Source: Bacillota bacterium
GTDB lineage: Bacteria; Bacillota; Negativicutes; Sporomusales; CTSoil-080
NCBI GenBank assembly: GCA_017889635.1
Contig: JAGGAC010000003.1
Location: forward strand, 62,001-126,000
Length of the DNA stretch: 64,000 nt
Direction: 5' to 3'
Both the position numbers and the translations under genes were made by a program. Shown one piece after another: positions 11,743 through 20,694 of the stretch (position 1 is the stretch's first letter; each line of letters begins with the position of its first letter). The notes under the pieces were generated by a model. That model did not search any database. It was not told the origin of the DNA and saw nothing but the letters and a program-made list of their open reading frames with translations.

Positions 11743-12336
11743 ATGCGAATTTTTTTGCTGGTGATATTTTTCATGGCTATGTCAGTCAAGCCGGTTTCGG
11801 CGATTTTGCCGGTAACACCGGAAAATATTGCGGCGGCTCAGGAGTATGGGCGTCAAAAATCGCTGCTGGCTTTGCCGGAGTTTTTTCATTCTTGGATGGT
11901 TTATGAAGAAACAGCGGCCAGATTAAACGATACAACAGAATGGGCTTGTTTATATACTCCGTTTTTATTGGTGGCGTCCGATGCTAGGGATAAGACGCTT
12001 AAAAGGCAATTTGTAGGGATTAGTGACGGTAAAGTTGTGCTTGAACAATATAATAGATATTTAGTCTTCGGGGTAAGGCTCTTTGGTTCCGGCTTCGGTT
12101 TTGCTGATGGCGTGGAAGCCGCTCTTAAGCAGGGAGAAAAGAAGGTGTCGGCGCTTGCTGTTTATTCTGTAACTCAGAATGACGGGGTGCTAACGACGAA
12201 CGATGGAGTTTCCGTCAAGCTATATATTTATATTGCTAAGGATGCGATTGATGTGACAAAACCTGCAGTTTTAGAACTTGTAACAAAGACCGGCCGTGAG
12301 AGCAAATTCTTTTTCAACTTGTCGATGTTTAAATGA
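11743..12336 (+). CDS. Exported protein of unknown function
   Basis: A 197-residue protein with a clear Sec signal peptide (hydrophobic residues 3-14, AxA-like cleavage near VSAI at 18-21). The mature part is mostly soluble, with alternating strands and a glycine/phenylalanine-rich turn (LFGSGFGFADG). No catalytic motif is recognised and no family could be named. GGGGTG lies upstream of the ATG. It sits alone between a hairpin and a strong terminator, so it is a separate transcription unit or an extension of dapF-dapL. Confidence 0.65.
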   Translation: MRIFLLVIFFMAMSVKPVSAILPVTPENIAAAQEYGRQKSLLALPEFFHSWMVYEETAARLNDTTEWACLYTPFLLVASDARDKTLKRQFVGISDGKVVLEQYNRYLVFGVRLFGSGFGFADGVEAALKQGEKKVSALAVYSVTQNDGVLTTNDGVSVKLYIYIAKDAIDVTKPAVLELVTKTGRESKFFFNLSMFK

Positions 12337-12339
12337 TTT

Positions 12340-12369
12340 AGAGGGGTACCCCTCTTTTTTATTTTTTTG
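12340..12369 (+). terminator. Terminator of the exported protein gene
   Basis: The palindrome AGAGGGGTACCCCTCT is followed at once by TTTTTTATTTTTTT. Confidence 0.85.
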
Positions 12370-12479
12370 GCGAAAAAAGGAATTAGGGGGAGTAAGGAAG
12401 AAGTATTTTTAAAAAACGGGGATTAAGGATGATTTTTCCTTGGAATAATAACCTAAGCTAAGGAAGGAGCTATTTTATT

Positions 12480-13364
12480 GTGCTAAAAAGCATGACGGGG
12501 TTTGGACGAGGTGAATATTTAGACGCCGAACAACGCTTTATTGTGGAGATCAAAGCCGTAAATAATCGGTACAATGAAATCGTTATCCGCATGCCGAAAG
12601 TTCTAGCTTCATTAGAAGATAAAATTCGTCGGACAGTTGCCAATGTTTTGGCACGTGGCCGTATCGATGTTTATATTACGATTGATGACTTTGGGCAAAA
12701 GAAGCGAATGGTAAGGGTTGACAAAGAGTTGGCAATCGCTTACCATAAAGCAATGAAAGAACTAGGGGAATTGTTAGAACTTCCGGCTGGCGAGCCTGTT
12801 TCCATGATCGCTCGATACCCGGATGTTTTTAAGGTGGAGGAATTGTCTGAAGATGTTGCTTTGGTATGGCCGAAACTTTTGGAAGCCACTAAGGCGGCGT
12901 TAAGTAATTTGATGGACATGCGGCTTGCTGAAGGCACTAATATTCAAAAGGATTTGCTTGGCAGAATTGATTCGTTAACTAAGCATATTCAGTTTATTGA
13001 GGAGCGTGCCCCGAAAATTGCTGAGGAATACCAGGAAAAGCTTTTGGGGCGGATGCGAGATGTTTTAGCTGCTGTTTCTGCGCAACCGGACGAAGTTCGG
13101 TTGCTTCAGGAAGCGGCCCTTTATGCCGATAGGATTAGTATTACTGAAGAACTGGTTCGTCTGAATAGCCATTTAATGCAACTAAGGAATACTTTGCTAT
13201 CTGATGCCGCTGTAGGTCGGAAGTTGGATTTTATTATTCAGGAAGTTAATCGGGAGACCAATACAATTGGGTCTAAGATTAATGATTTTTCGGTGGCAAA
13301 TGTAGTAGTAGAGATTAAAAGTGAAATCGAGAAGATCAGAGAGCAAATCCAGAACATAGAGTAA
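12480..13364 (+). CDS. YicC/YloC-family endoribonuclease
   Basis: A 294-residue protein of the YicC/YloC family, recently recognised as endoribonucleases. The N-terminal signature MTGFGRGE is at residues 5-12, and the C-terminal DUF1732 domain holds the conserved R/E-rich blocks (EVNRETNTIGSK, about 256-267). It heads the conserved series yicC-remA-gmk-rpoZ-coaBC. The start is GTG at 12480 with AGGAAGGAG about ten bases upstream; alternative starts are no better. Confidence 0.88.
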   Translation: MLKSMTGFGRGEYLDAEQRFIVEIKAVNNRYNEIVIRMPKVLASLEDKIRRTVANVLARGRIDVYITIDDFGQKKRMVRVDKELAIAYHKAMKELGELLELPAGEPVSMIARYPDVFKVEELSEDVALVWPKLLEATKAALSNLMDMRLAEGTNIQKDLLGRIDSLTKHIQFIEERAPKIAEEYQEKLLGRMRDVLAAVSAQPDEVRLLQEAALYADRISITEELVRLNSHLMQLRNTLLSDAAVGRKLDFIIQEVNRETNTIGSKINDFSVANVVVEIKSEIEKIREQIQNIE

Positions 13365-13416
13365 TATATGGGAGTTTATGCGCTAGAAGCTAATTTGACA
13401 GTTGGGAGGAATGCGT

Positions 13417-13683
13417 ATGGATATTAAGCTTATTAATATCGGCTTTGGAAACATTGTTTCCGCTAATAGGATTATTGCTATCGTTAGCCCTGAATCGGCA
13501 CCAATTAAGAGGATTATTCAAGAGGCTCGTGATCGAGGAATGCTAATTGACGCAACTTATGGACGGAGAACTCGCGCGGTTATTATTGCTGATAGCGATC
13601 ATGTAATTTTATCCGCAGTACAGCCGGAAACGGTTGCTCACCGTTTGGTTAGTAAAGATGTAGGCGATGAACCTGCTGAGTAG
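13417..13683 (+). CDS. remA: RemA/DUF370 DNA-binding regulator
   Basis: An 88-residue DUF370 protein homologous to B. subtilis RemA (YlzA), a DNA-binding activator of biofilm matrix and osmoprotection genes that assembles into oligomeric arcs. The family core [19 protein letters not shown] and the basic YGRRTRAV segment are present. ATG at 13417 is seven bases from GGGAGG; the earlier ATG at 13411 is too close to it. Lies between yicC and gmk as in most Firmicutes, where it may not regulate matrix genes. Confidence 0.9.
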   Translation: MDIKLINIGFGNIVSANRIIAIVSPESAPIKRIIQEARDRGMLIDATYGRRTRAVIIADSDHVILSAVQPETVAHRLVSKDVGDEPAE

Positions 13684-13702
13684 TCGAAAGGGGAACTAAG
13701 TT

Positions 13703-14308
13703 ATGGCGCGGCCAGGCATCCTAATTGTACTTTCAGGTCCGTCAGGGACCGGAAAAGGTACAATATGCAAGGAATTGCTACAAAATTATTCTAACATTAA
13801 TTATTCAATTTCAACTACAACTCGTTCGCCCCGCGCCGGAGAAGTTAATGGGGTTAATTACTGGTTTATTGCCCAAGAAGAGTTTCAGTCAATGGTTAAA
13901 AATGACGAACTGTTGGAATGGGCCGAAGTTTATGGCAATTATTACGGAACGCCCCGGCGATATGTTGCAGATCTTTTAGATAGCGGAAAAGATGTTGTTT
14001 TGGAGATTGATACACAGGGAGCTATGCAAGTAAAAGCAAAGTTTCCTCAGGGAGTATTTATTTATATAGTACCGCCGTCAATTGACGAACTGGCAAATCG
14101 TATATATAAGCGCGGTTCGGATAGTCCTGAGGCTATTGAAAAGAGGTTGGGGTGTGTACGTAATGAGTTAACTTGTGCTTATCGCTATAACTATATTGTG
14201 GTCAACGATCAGATTGCTGAGGCTACAGCAAAAATTTCGGCAATTATTAATGCTGAAAAATGCCGAGTTGACCGTAATACAGACCTTATTGACGTTATGG
14301 GTAAATAA
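13703..14308 (+). CDS. gmk: Guanylate kinase
   Basis: A 201-residue enzyme phosphorylating GMP/dGMP to GDP/dGDP. The P-loop GPSGTGKG is at residues 12-19, and the GMP-binding stretch (TTRSPRAGEVNGVNYWF) at about 40-56. Length is standard. It precedes rpoZ by 31 bases, linking nucleotide supply and RNA polymerase assembly as in other bacteria. Confidence 0.95.
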   Translation: MARPGILIVLSGPSGTGKGTICKELLQNYSNINYSISTTTRSPRAGEVNGVNYWFIAQEEFQSMVKNDELLEWAEVYGNYYGTPRRYVADLLDSGKDVVLEIDTQGAMQVKAKFPQGVFIYIVPPSIDELANRIYKRGSDSPEAIEKRLGCVRNELTCAYRYNYIVVNDQIAEATAKISAIINAEKCRVDRNTDLIDVMGK

Positions 14309-14339
14309 AAAACCTAGACTGATTAAGAGGAGGACGCGT

Positions 14340-14546
14340 ATGATTCATCCGTCTTTGGATGTTTTGGTAAAGAAGGTTGACTGCAAATATACGCTTGTTG
14401 TGCTTGCAGCCAAACGGGCGCGGGAAATTATGGACGGTGATGCTTCAGTGGTTGTATGTAAATCCAATAAACCGGTTACTGTGGCATTAGAGGAAGTGGC
14501 GCAAGGTAGGATTGTTTACGAACGAACGAAGACTGGCATAAAATAG
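14340..14546 (+). CDS. rpoZ: RNA polymerase omega subunit
   Basis: A 68-residue omega subunit that stabilises the beta-prime subunit. The motif TLVVLAAKRAREIMDG is typical of the Firmicute protein. Start ATG at 14340 has AGGAGG upstream; the frame is open further upstream inside gmk but without a ribosome site. It sits between gmk and coaBC as usual. Confidence 0.93.
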   Translation: MIHPSLDVLVKKVDCKYTLVVLAAKRAREIMDGDASVVVCKSNKPVTVALEEVAQGRIVYERTKTGIK

Positions 14547-14561
14547 AGGAGAGACTCAATA

Positions 14562-15764
14562 ATGCTTACCGGGAAAAAGGTCGTTGTCGGAATATCCGGT
14601 GGTATTGCCGCTTATAAAGCAGTGGAAATTGTCAGTCGCCTGAAAAAGGCAGGAGCAGAAGTCCGGGTCGTTATGACCCGGGCAGCAACTCAGTTTGTTA
14701 CCCCACTGACTTTTAGGGAAATTAGTGGTAATCCGGTTGTTTGTGATATGTGGCAAGAACCAAAAGAATGGAATGTAGAGCATATCGCATTGGCAAACTG
14801 GGCTGATGTATTTTTAATTGCACCTGCTACCGCTAACATCATCGGTAAAATTGCTTCAGGTATTGCTGATGAATTCCTTTCTACTACCGTTATGGCTACA
14901 AAGGCGATGGTTATGTTAGCACCGGCAATGAATAGCAATATGTATATTAATCCGATTGTTACTGATAATTTATTGCGCTTGTCTAAAATTGGCTACCAAA
15001 TTATTCCTCCTGACTCTGGTATGTTGGCTTGTGGAGTTGAGGGACCTGGACGTCTGCCAGAGCCGGAGACAATTGTGAATACGCTTGTAAGAATATTAAC
15101 TAGAGGCTCTGATTTAGCCGGAAAAAAGGTGCTGGTTACTGCCGCTGGAACCAGGGAACCACTTGATCCGGTGCGGTATATTGGCAATCGCTCAAGTGGC
15201 AAAATGGGTTATGCTTTGGCTAGCGCTGCAGCAAACCGCGGTGCTGATGTTGTTATGGTATCGGGACCGTCTAATTTGCCGCCGCCACCAGGGGTGGTTG
15301 TAAAAAAAGTTGAAACTGCGGCTGAGATGCGTCAAGCGGTACTTGATGAGTTTGGTAACGCTGACCTTGTTATAAAGGCGGCAGCGGTCGCTGACTACCG
15401 GCCAAGTATTGTTAGCAAACAAAAAATAAAGAAAACTGACGGAAAAATAACGTTGGTGCTGGAGAAAAATCCGGATATTCTTGCAGAGCTTGGAGAACGC
15501 AAGGTTAAACAAATTCTGGTGGGTTTTGCCGCTGAGACCGAGGATTTATTAACTCATGCCACAGAAAAGTTAAACAGGAAAAATTTGGACATGATTGTGG
15601 CTAATGATGTTACTTTACCTGGAGCTGGTTTTGATTCCGATACAAACATTGTGAGAGTATTGTATCAAGACGGCCGAATTGAAGAATTGCCACAAATGTC
15701 TAAAGATAGTTTGGCTGGGCAGTTACTTGATAGAATCACGGCACTTATGACAAATAGCAATTGA
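14562..15764 (+). CDS. coaBC: Phosphopantothenoylcysteine decarboxylase / phosphopantothenate-cysteine ligase
   Basis: A 400-residue bifunctional coenzyme A enzyme. The N-terminal flavin decarboxylase domain (about 1-185) shows ISGGIAAYK, an active-site H (VEHIAL), APAMN at about 125 and the lid cysteine in GMLACGVEG. The C-terminal ligase domain (about 186-400) shows TAAGTREPLDPVRYIGNRSSGKMG cut here into its parts: TAAGTREPLD and RSSGKMG. It converts 4-phosphopantothenate and cysteine to 4-phosphopantetheine. Its stop codon overlaps the -35 box of the metK leader promoter. Confidence 0.95.
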   Translation: MLTGKKVVVGISGGIAAYKAVEIVSRLKKAGAEVRVVMTRAATQFVTPLTFREISGNPVVCDMWQEPKEWNVEHIALANWADVFLIAPATANIIGKIASGIADEFLSTTVMATKAMVMLAPAMNSNMYINPIVTDNLLRLSKIGYQIIPPDSGMLACGVEGPGRLPEPETIVNTLVRILTRGSDLAGKKVLVTAAGTREPLDPVRYIGNRSSGKMGYALASAAANRGADVVMVSGPSNLPPPPGVVVKKVETAAEMRQAVLDEFGNADLVIKAAAVADYRPSIVSKQKIKKTDGKITLVLEKNPDILAELGERKVKQILVGFAAETEDLLTHATEKLNRKNLDMIVANDVTLPGAGFDSDTNIVRVLYQDGRIEELPQMSKDSLAGQLLDRITALMTNSN

Positions 15765-15789
15765 TTTTTTCAGCTATATCAAGTAAAAT
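15761..15789 (+). promoter_or_regulatory. Promoter of the metK riboswitch leader
   Basis: TTGATT (15761-15766), 17-base spacer, TAAAAT (15784-15789). The -35 overlaps the coaBC stop codon. Predicted transcription start is near 15796, just ahead of the riboswitch. Confidence 0.65.
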
Positions 15790-15812
15790 ATTTACGTTGA
15801 AATTGAATAAGC

Positions 15813-15952
15813 TAAGCTCATCAAGAGTTGGTGGAGGGAATGGCCCAATGAAGCCGCGGCAACCATCCGGCGCAAAATCGGAAACGGTGCCAAATCCTGC
15901 GATTTAATCGCAAGATGGGAGAACTTTATTCCCTCCCGTTGGGAGTTTTTTT
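15813..15952 (+). ncRNA. SAM-I (S-box) riboswitch with terminator, upstream of metK
   Basis: The S-box core is clear: CTCATCAAGAG at the 5' side of P1, GGTGGAGGGA, GGCCC-A-TGAAGCC, GCGGCAACC, a GGTGCCAAATCCTGC-type 3' segment, and GATGGGAG closing P1 (CTCATC pairs with GATGGG). An intrinsic terminator follows (CTCCC, loop GTT, GGGAG, then seven T). With high S-adenosylmethionine the aptamer forms and transcription stops before metK, the SAM synthase gene, giving end-product control. Confidence 0.95.
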
Positions 15953-16050
15953 ATTGTTTCTAGATAAAACAGTAACTACTGAGTTGGATTACTTAACCTA
16001 AATTAGTTTGCTAATGTTACTTTATTTTAATTTACATAGGAGGTTGTATT

Positions 16051-17241
16051 ATGGAAAAAATGCGTAAGTTGTTTACGTCCGAATCGGTCACTGAAGGCCA
16101 TCCGGACAAAATTGCGGATCAAATTTCCGACAGTGTCCTTGATGCCATTATCGCACAAGATCCTATGGCACGTGTGGCCTGTGAAACTCTTGTTACCACA
16201 GGCTTGGTTCATGTAGTTGGAGAAATTACTACTAATTGTTATGTTGAAATTCCTAAAATAGTTCGCGAGACAATAAAAGAAATAGGTTATACTCGCGCTA
16301 AATTTGGCTTTGATGGTGAAACTTGCGGAATATTGGTATCAATTGATGAACAGTCGCCTGACATTGCTATGGGTGTTGACAAGGCTTTGGAAGCTAAAAA
16401 AGGCGAAATGGACGAAATTGATGCCATTGGCGCTGGTGATCAGGGGATGATGTTTGGTTATGCTACTAACGAAACACCGGAATATATGCCGCTTCCTATT
16501 TCATTGGCCCACAGACTGGCGCGACAGCTCGCTGAGGTGCGTAAGGATAATACCATACCTTACCTTAGACCAGATGGAAAAACTCAAGTAACAGTGGAGT
16601 ATGAAGGCGATAAGCCAATCCGTATTGATGCTATTGTTATTTCTACGCAACACGGGCCAGAGGTGGCGTTAAGTGACATCGAGCGCGACATTTTAGAAAA
16701 TGTAATTAAGCCAATTGTACCGGCCGAACTTTTAGATGCTGAAACCAAGTATTATATTAATCCTACTGGGCGTTTTGTTGTTGGTGGCCCACAAGGCGAT
16801 GCTGGTTTGACTGGAAGAAAGATTATTGTTGATACTTATGGTGGAATGGCTCGTCATGGTGGCGGTGCATTTTCGGGCAAGGATCCTACAAAGGTTGACC
16901 GTTCTGGAGCTTATGCAGCTCGCTATGTTGCAAAAAACGTTGTGGCAGCTGGCCTTGCTGACAAATGTGAGGTTCAATTGGCGTATGCCATTGGTGTAGC
17001 TCACCCGGTATCGGTGCTTGTTGAGACTTTTGGCACCGCTAAAGTAGATGAGGCGTTAATTTCCAAGTTGGTGCTGGAGCATTTTGATCTTCGGCCGGCC
17101 GGGATTATAAAAATGCTTGATTTGAGGCGTCCAATTTATCGTCAGACTGCAGCATATGGTCATTTTGGACGCAACGATGCTGATTTGCCTTGGGAACGTA
17201 TTGACAAAGCAAAAACTCTTCGCAGCGCGGCTAATATATAA
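16051..17241 (+). CDS. metK: S-adenosylmethionine synthase
   Basis: A 396-residue cytoplasmic enzyme making S-adenosylmethionine from methionine and ATP. Family signatures [12 protein letters not shown] (about residue 130) and [16 protein letters not shown] (about 270-285) are intact, as is the N-terminal [13 protein letters not shown] with the ATP-binding His. AGGAGG precedes the ATG. It is controlled by the S-box leader immediately upstream. Confidence 0.96.
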   Translation: MEKMRKLFTSESVTEGHPDKIADQISDSVLDAIIAQDPMARVACETLVTTGLVHVVGEITTNCYVEIPKIVRETIKEIGYTRAKFGFDGETCGILVSIDEQSPDIAMGVDKALEAKKGEMDEIDAIGAGDQGMMFGYATNETPEYMPLPISLAHRLARQLAEVRKDNTIPYLRPDGKTQVTVEYEGDKPIRIDAIVISTQHGPEVALSDIERDILENVIKPIVPAELLDAETKYYINPTGRFVVGGPQGDAGLTGRKIIVDTYGGMARHGGGAFSGKDPTKVDRSGAYAARYVAKNVVAAGLADKCEVQLAYAIGVAHPVSVLVETFGTAKVDEALISKLVLEHFDLRPAGIIKMLDLRRPIYRQTAAYGHFGRNDADLPWERIDKAKTLRSAANI

Positions 17242-17306
17242 TGAATTAAGCTGGTTATGGTCATACTAATCCTGCGGAGCAAACTAAAGAAAGGGGTTGG
17301 TAGAAC

Positions 17307-17534
17307 ATGGGCATAGCCGGTGACAGTAAGACCACGGTGTACAATGTTGGCGGACTGAAGGGTGATCATTGCCGCGACCGTATTAAACATACTTTGGATC
17401 ATCTTGAGGGTGTATTTGCCACCAGTGTGAATGTTGTCAGTAAAACGGTAAAAGTGTCCTATGATCCGGCCGTAATTTCTGATGGTTATATCGAAGAGAC
17501 CCTACAAACGTTGGGTTATTCGATTCAGGGTTAG
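17307..17534 (+). CDS. HMA-domain (CopZ-like) protein lacking the first metal-binding Cys
   Basis: A 75-residue protein with the ferredoxin-like heavy-metal-associated fold seen in copper chaperones. The normal GMxCxxC site reads GLKGDHC (residues 16-22): the second Cys (C22) remains, but glycine 19 replaces the first. The rest (VEGV-like LEGVFATSVNVVSKTVKVSYDP, C-terminal IEETLQTLGY) fits the fold. With a single Cys it is unlikely to chaperone Cu(I) in the usual way. AAGGGG lies ahead of the ATG. A 45-codon gene starts four bases after its stop. Confidence 0.75.
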   Translation: MGIAGDSKTTVYNVGGLKGDHCRDRIKHTLDHLEGVFATSVNVVSKTVKVSYDPAVISDGYIEETLQTLGYSIQG

Positions 17535-17538
17535 AGAG

Positions 17539-17676
17539 ATGAGTATGCGACTTCGCTTTTCTCCGTTGGGCATGCGCCGCGTCCAGCGGTTTCAAAATGG
17601 TCGGTTGGATTACCATAAATGGGAAATGGTGAAATTCGATCCTGAATATGAGTTTAGCAGGGATTATTTGGTGTAA
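17539..17676 (+). CDS. Small basic protein of 45 residues, unknown
   Basis: ATG at 17539 starts four bases after the HMA gene's stop, and the frame ends just ahead of a terminator at 17700, so the two are probably coupled. The product is rich in arginine at the N-terminus (MRLRFSPLGMRRVQRF) and aromatic/acidic later (HKWEMVKFDPEYEF). AGAGAG is a weak ribosome site, as expected for coupling. No family recognised. Confidence 0.5.
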   Translation: MSMRLRFSPLGMRRVQRFQNGRLDYHKWEMVKFDPEYEFSRDYLV

Positions 17677-17699
17677 AAACGAATATGAAGAGCAAGCGA

Positions 17700-17727
17700 A
17701 AGGGACTTGGCTAAGTCCCTTTTCTTT
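17700..17727 (+). terminator. Terminator ahead of priA
   Basis: A perfect 9-bp stem (AAGGGACTT / AAGTCCCTT), loop GGCT, tail TTCTTT. It lies within the long open frame upstream of priA and shows that priA starts downstream. Confidence 0.85.
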
Positions 17728-17755
17728 GTACTTTATAAATGGTGGGTATAATATT

Positions 17756-20158
17756 ATGAAGCGTACTGCGGAAGTTATCATTAATCTGCCGACAAGAAAA
17801 ATAACTAATACGTTCACCTACCTTGTGCCGGACGAAATAGAAGATTTGGCAGCAGGGTGGCGGGTACTTGTTCCCTTCGGCAGCCGCAAGACCGAGGGGT
17901 TTATTGTCAGTGTTAGTGAAGGTGATGGCTGCGAACTAAAATCAATTATAAGTGTTATTGATGATGGGCCTTGGTTTACGCCACATATGCTTACGGTTGC
18001 TACCTGGTTGAGCGAGTTTTACCTATGCACTCGAGCTGAAGCAATGCGATTATTTATACCTGGTAAAGCGGGCATCAAAACTACGACTGCATACCAGGCG
18101 ATCACAGGAACAGAGGCGGAAACTAAACTTGCACAGCGAACTGAAATTGAGCGCAAAATATACGAATATCTTGCAGCAAAAGGCCCAAAATCCGCGTCGC
18201 AACTTAAACGCCTATTTGGAAGTGATACTCAGAAGATACTTAGACGTCTTGGCACAGCAGGGCTTGTGACGACTGAGTCGTCGGTTCGCCGTACCGCCAA
18301 AGCTCAATATCAAACTTATTGGTATTTGGCTAAACCTAATGATGCAGATAGTCTGGACGAGAAACTAAAAAATAAACCAGCCCAAAGAAGACTAATAGCA
18401 GCGCTTAGTCGCGCCCAGCAGATGAATGCAAGTGACTTAAAACAGTTGAATATCAGCCGAGACACGGTAAAAACGTTACTCGAAGCTGGAATTATTGTCG
18501 CCGGACAGACCAGATTAGTACGTGATAGCTACAGCCAATCCGCCAATCAACCCTCTCATTTCTTACTTACTACTACGCAAAGAGCTGTTTTGGATCAGAT
18601 TATACCAACTGTTAACCAGCGAAAATTTTGTCCGTTTTTACTTCATGGAATTACTGGGAGCGGAAAAACTCAGATTTATATTGAGGCCGCAGCTATAACC
18701 CGGCAAATTGGGCGGCAGGTTGTGGTATTGGTTCCCGAAATTGCTCTTACTGGCCAAATTGTTGATAGGTTTAAACGGCGTTTTGGCGATGATGTCGTGG
18801 TTTTACACAGCAAACTGTCGGTAGGAGAACGGTTTGATACTTGGCAACGACTGCAGTCTGGAACGGCGGGGATTGTTATTGGTGCCCGCTCGGCAATTTT
18901 TGCACCGGTCAATGATCCAGGTTTGTTTATTCTTGACGAGGAACATGAGTTTACTTATAAACAGGAAGAGTCACCACATTACCATGCTCGTGATGTTGCA
19001 CTAAAAAGGGCTGAACTGGCGGGCGCTCCAGTGGTGTTTGGTAGTGCTACACCGGCGGTTGAGACTTACTATAATGCTCTAAACAGTAAATATAAACTGC
19101 TTTCGTTGCCAGAACGGGTTGATGGGGCGGTCTTACCTGATGTTACTGTTGTCGATATGCGTGAGGAGCTTAAAAATGGTAAACGCAGTGTTATTTCAGA
19201 GCCACTTCAGCATCTTTTAGCGTCAACCCTTGCACGGGGCGAGCAAGCTATAATTCTCTTGAATAGGCGAGGTTACTCAACATTTGTGCTTTGTCGCGAA
19301 TGTGGTTATGTTATGACCTGTAGTCGTTGCGCGGTGTCGTTGGTATATCATACTACAGGGTCTGTTCTTCGATGCCATTATTGTCAAGCCCGGGAGGCGA
19401 CTCCAGATGTTTGCCCGTCCTGTGGCAGCCGCTATATACGTTATTTTGGTACCGGTACGCAGAAGGTTGAGGAAGAACTGATACAGCTTTTGCCAGGAGC
19501 GCGCATTATAAGGATGGATCAGGATACCACAAGTGGCAAGGCCGCCTATGATCGGATTCTAACAGCCTTTGCCGCTGGGGAATATGACATCCTGCTTGGA
19601 ACCCAGATGGTAGCAAAGGGACATGATATAAAAAATGTTACAGCTGTAGGGATAATTTCTGCCGATACAGCGCTTAATCTACCTGACTTTCGTGCCGCAG
19701 AGAAGTCTTTTGCTCTTCTGACTCAGGCGGCAGGTCGGGCTGGTCGTGGAGAACTCCCGGGGCGGGTGGTAGTACAGACGTATAATCCTGATCACTATGC
19801 AATTACGGCTGGTGCAAAGCATGATTACGCTGCTTTTTACGAGCATGAAATAGAACTTCGGCGCGAGCTTGGTTATCCTCCGTATACTAGGTTAATAAAG
19901 TTTACTGTTCAGGGGCAGGATGAAATTAAGGCTCGGCGTCTGGCTGAGGATATTGCTGCTACGCTGAGAAAGCTGCAATTTGACTGGGCGGTTATTGGGC
20001 CATTTCCAGCTCCGGTGGCGAAAATTAGCAATGTTTATCGAATGCATATTTTGTTGAAAGTTTCTGATATTTTGGGTGCTGGGACGGCTATCAGGGCGGC
20101 TGGTTTGGAGTTCAATGGAGAAGTCGCTATTGATGTTGATCCAATGAATGTATTGTAG
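17756..20158 (+). CDS. priA: Primosomal protein N' (replication restart helicase)
   Basis: An 800-residue 3'-5' helicase that rebuilds the replisome at stalled forks. The N-terminal DNA-binding domain is followed by Walker A GITGSGKT near residue 298, the DEEH box at about 394, eight zinc-binding cysteines in pairs (CRECGYVMTCSRC, CHYCQ, CPSCGS, about 513-560) and the helicase C domain ending QAAGRAGRG. The ATG at 17756 follows the terminator; GGTGGG serves as ribosome site. TATAAT at 17747-17752 lies between, so a leaderless or very short transcript is possible. def follows. Confidence 0.93.
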   Translation: MKRTAEVIINLPTRKITNTFTYLVPDEIEDLAAGWRVLVPFGSRKTEGFIVSVSEGDGCELKSIISVIDDGPWFTPHMLTVATWLSEFYLCTRAEAMRLFIPGKAGIKTTTAYQAITGTEAETKLAQRTEIERKIYEYLAAKGPKSASQLKRLFGSDTQKILRRLGTAGLVTTESSVRRTAKAQYQTYWYLAKPNDADSLDEKLKNKPAQRRLIAALSRAQQMNASDLKQLNISRDTVKTLLEAGIIVAGQTRLVRDSYSQSANQPSHFLLTTTQRAVLDQIIPTVNQRKFCPFLLHGITGSGKTQIYIEAAAITRQIGRQVVVLVPEIALTGQIVDRFKRRFGDDVVVLHSKLSVGERFDTWQRLQSGTAGIVIGARSAIFAPVNDPGLFILDEEHEFTYKQEESPHYHARDVALKRAELAGAPVVFGSATPAVETYYNALNSKYKLLSLPERVDGAVLPDVTVVDMREELKNGKRSVISEPLQHLLASTLARGEQAIILLNRRGYSTFVLCRECGYVMTCSRCAVSLVYHTTGSVLRCHYCQAREATPDVCPSCGSRYIRYFGTGTQKVEEELIQLLPGARIIRMDQDTTSGKAAYDRILTAFAAGEYDILLGTQMVAKGHDIKNVTAVGIISADTALNLPDFRAAEKSFALLTQAAGRAGRGELPGRVVVQTYNPDHYAITAGAKHDYAAFYEHEIELRRELGYPPYTRLIKFTVQGQDEIKARRLAEDIAATLRKLQFDWAVIGPFPAPVAKISNVYRMHILLKVSDILGAGTAIRAAGLEFNGEVAIDVDPMNVL

Positions 20159-20229
20159 TTATAGCGTGGGGTGAGAGGTGATTTTTCTGCCTTTTTATGC
20201 TAGAATGGGGAACAAAGGGAGGCTGTTTG

Positions 20230-20694
20230 ATGGCGGTTTTAAAAATTAGAAAAGCCGGGGACAAGGTGCTTAAGGAAATAGCAATACCAGTGACCAGAAT
20301 AGACAAACGGATTAGGCGCCTTCTGGATGATATGGGACAAACGATGTATGCGGCTGACGGCGTAGGGTTGGCTGCGCCGCAGGTTGGATTAGGTCTTAGG
20401 ATAGTGGTTATAGATGTCGGTGACGGTCTGATTGAACTTATCAACCCAGTCATAATTAAATCAGAAGGTGAGCGTGTTACAAAGCAAGAAGGGTGTCTTA
20501 GTATTCCCGGCGTTATTGGCGAGGTTGAGAGGTATGCTGAAGTAACTGTAGAGAGCCTTGACCGCAATGGTAAAAAAGTCAGGATTGCTGGCAAGAATCT
20601 TTTGGCGATAGCATTGCAGCACGAGATTGATCATTTGGAAGGCATATTATTTATTGATAGAGCAACGGCTTTATCCACACAGGTGCAGCGATGA
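20230..20694 (+). CDS. def: Peptide deformylase
   Basis: A 154-residue metalloenzyme that removes the formyl group from new N-terminal methionines. The three motifs are present: GVGLAAPQVG (44-53), EGCLSIPG with metal ligand C89, and HEIDHLEG with H131, E132 and H135. ATG at 20230 has GGGAGG upstream and is preferred over the ATG at 20197. Overlaps fmt by four bases; the pair form and remove formyl groups. Confidence 0.95.
   Translation: MAVLKIRKAGDKVLKEIAIPVTRIDKRIRRLLDDMGQTMYAADGVGLAAPQVGLGLRIVVIDVGDGLIELINPVIIKSEGERVTKQEGCLSIPGVIGEVERYAEVTVESLDRNGKKVRIAGKNLLAIALQHEIDHLEGILFIDRATALSTQVQR

Noticed and set aside
20127-20594. 155-codon minus-strand frame opposite def
   Set aside because: Fully covered by def, which has all family motifs; a shadow frame.
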